In this document: positions 39,230 to 39,415 of the stretch, one piece after another
How the letters are laid out: the number at the start of each line of letters is the position of its first letter
How positions within the stretch are numbered: position 1 is the first letter of the stretch
Source: a virus
Length of the DNA stretch: 39,415 nucleotides
Virus record (IMG/VR): IMGVR_UViG_3300005613_000175
Location: 1-39,415 of that record
Reading direction: 5' to 3' (one strand)
Position numbers and translations under genes: made by a program
The notes under the pieces: model-generated
Told to the model about the DNA's origin: nothing
Databases searched by the model: none
The model's input: the letters and a program-made list of their open reading frames with translations, nothing else

Positions 39230-39415
39230 ATGGTTAGAAGAAAAGACCCCTTAACGCACCTAAAGGGAAGAAGAAGAGGCATAATTAATGTTTCTAAAGA
39301 CGGTGCTCCTGGTACTACAGACACACAATACGATGTTGGTACTCTCTGGATTGATAGAACCAATAAAAACGCCTATGTTTTAGTTAGTAAAGCTGGAGCT
39401 GGCACCGCTAACTGG
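39230..39415 (+). CDS. Tail fibre protein 3, partial (right edge)
   Basis: 62 visible codons, ATG with TTGAGG about 6 nt upstream. MVRRKDPLTHLKGRRRG, then QYDVGTLWIDRTNKNAYVLV followed by SKAGAGTANW. The segment of the form DVGTLWIDRTNKNAYVLVSK aligns with DVPTIWIHDQLNQAWLLVNK of fibre 2 and the matching part of fibre 1, so it is a third member of the same N-terminal fibre family. The rest lies beyond the window. Confidence 0.7.
   Translation, partial: MVRRKDPLTHLKGRRRGIINVSKDGAPGTTDTQYDVGTLWIDRTNKNAYVLVSKAGAGTANW

Noticed and set aside
1-39415. Complete circular genome
   Set aside because: Both ends lie inside genes on opposite strands that do not join, and I saw no terminal repeat, so sequence is probably missing.

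Overview
The window looks like most of a genome, probably not all of it, of an AT-rich tailed double-stranded DNA phage. The virion set is a large terminase, a P22-type portal, a scaffold, an N4-gp56-type major capsid protein, adaptor/neck proteins and large Gln-rich or helical proteins of the ejection type. No tape measure, sheath or tail-tube gene is visible, which points to a short-tailed (podovirus-like) particle. Both edges cut through genes: a minus-strand gene at the left and a plus-strand tail-fibre gene at the right. I recognise no DNA polymerase, integrase, endolysin, tRNA or CRISPR array. The host is not given. The exported barrel-like protein at 17927-18433 resembles, from memory, small outer-membrane-type proteins of environmental Chlamydiota, so a chlamydia-like host is my best but unproven guess.

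Layout. (1) 462-10485, plus strand: tail-fibre and appendage genes. At least three fibre paralogues (1554-3458, 4076-7576, and the partial gene from 39230) share an N-terminal module. 4076-7576 and 7591-8466 share an internal repeat and a C-terminal module. Two related HNH endonuclease genes sit immediately upstream of two of the fibre genes, and one of those fibre genes appears to start at ATC. (2) 10486-16417, minus strand: small membrane proteins, RusA-type resolvase, HTH protein, an orphan IS200/IS605 right end resembling an omega RNA, a lone DnaG-type zinc finger, an SF2 helicase, a DnaC-like loader and a winged-helix initiator whose gene contains iteron-like repeats (origin candidate). 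(3) 16418-17000: non-coding, with a plus-strand structured RNA candidate and a terminator. (4) 17001-19236, minus strand: recombination operon (ERF annealing protein, exported barrel-like protein, YqaJ exonuclease) behind a perfect consensus sigma70 promoter with an overlapping palindrome and an attenuator-like hairpin. (5) 19344-38515, plus strand: packaging and head genes. The terminase carries a LAGLIDADG intein, and a third HNH gene lies antisense just before the portal. (6) 38507-38840, minus strand: a tiny membrane protein and an HTH/excisionase-like regulator, followed by a repeat-bearing intergenic region and the last fibre gene.

How it fits together. Initiator, loader, zinc-finger protein and helicase would recruit the host replisome to an origin inside the initiator gene. 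ERF with the YqaJ nuclease forms a single-strand annealing recombination pair, and RusA would resolve branched DNA before packaging. The terminase fills a procapsid built from portal, scaffold and capsid protein. The fibre cluster provides several alternative receptor-binding proteins. Four homing-type elements (three HNH genes and one intein) in 39 kb make this an unusually heavily invaded genome.
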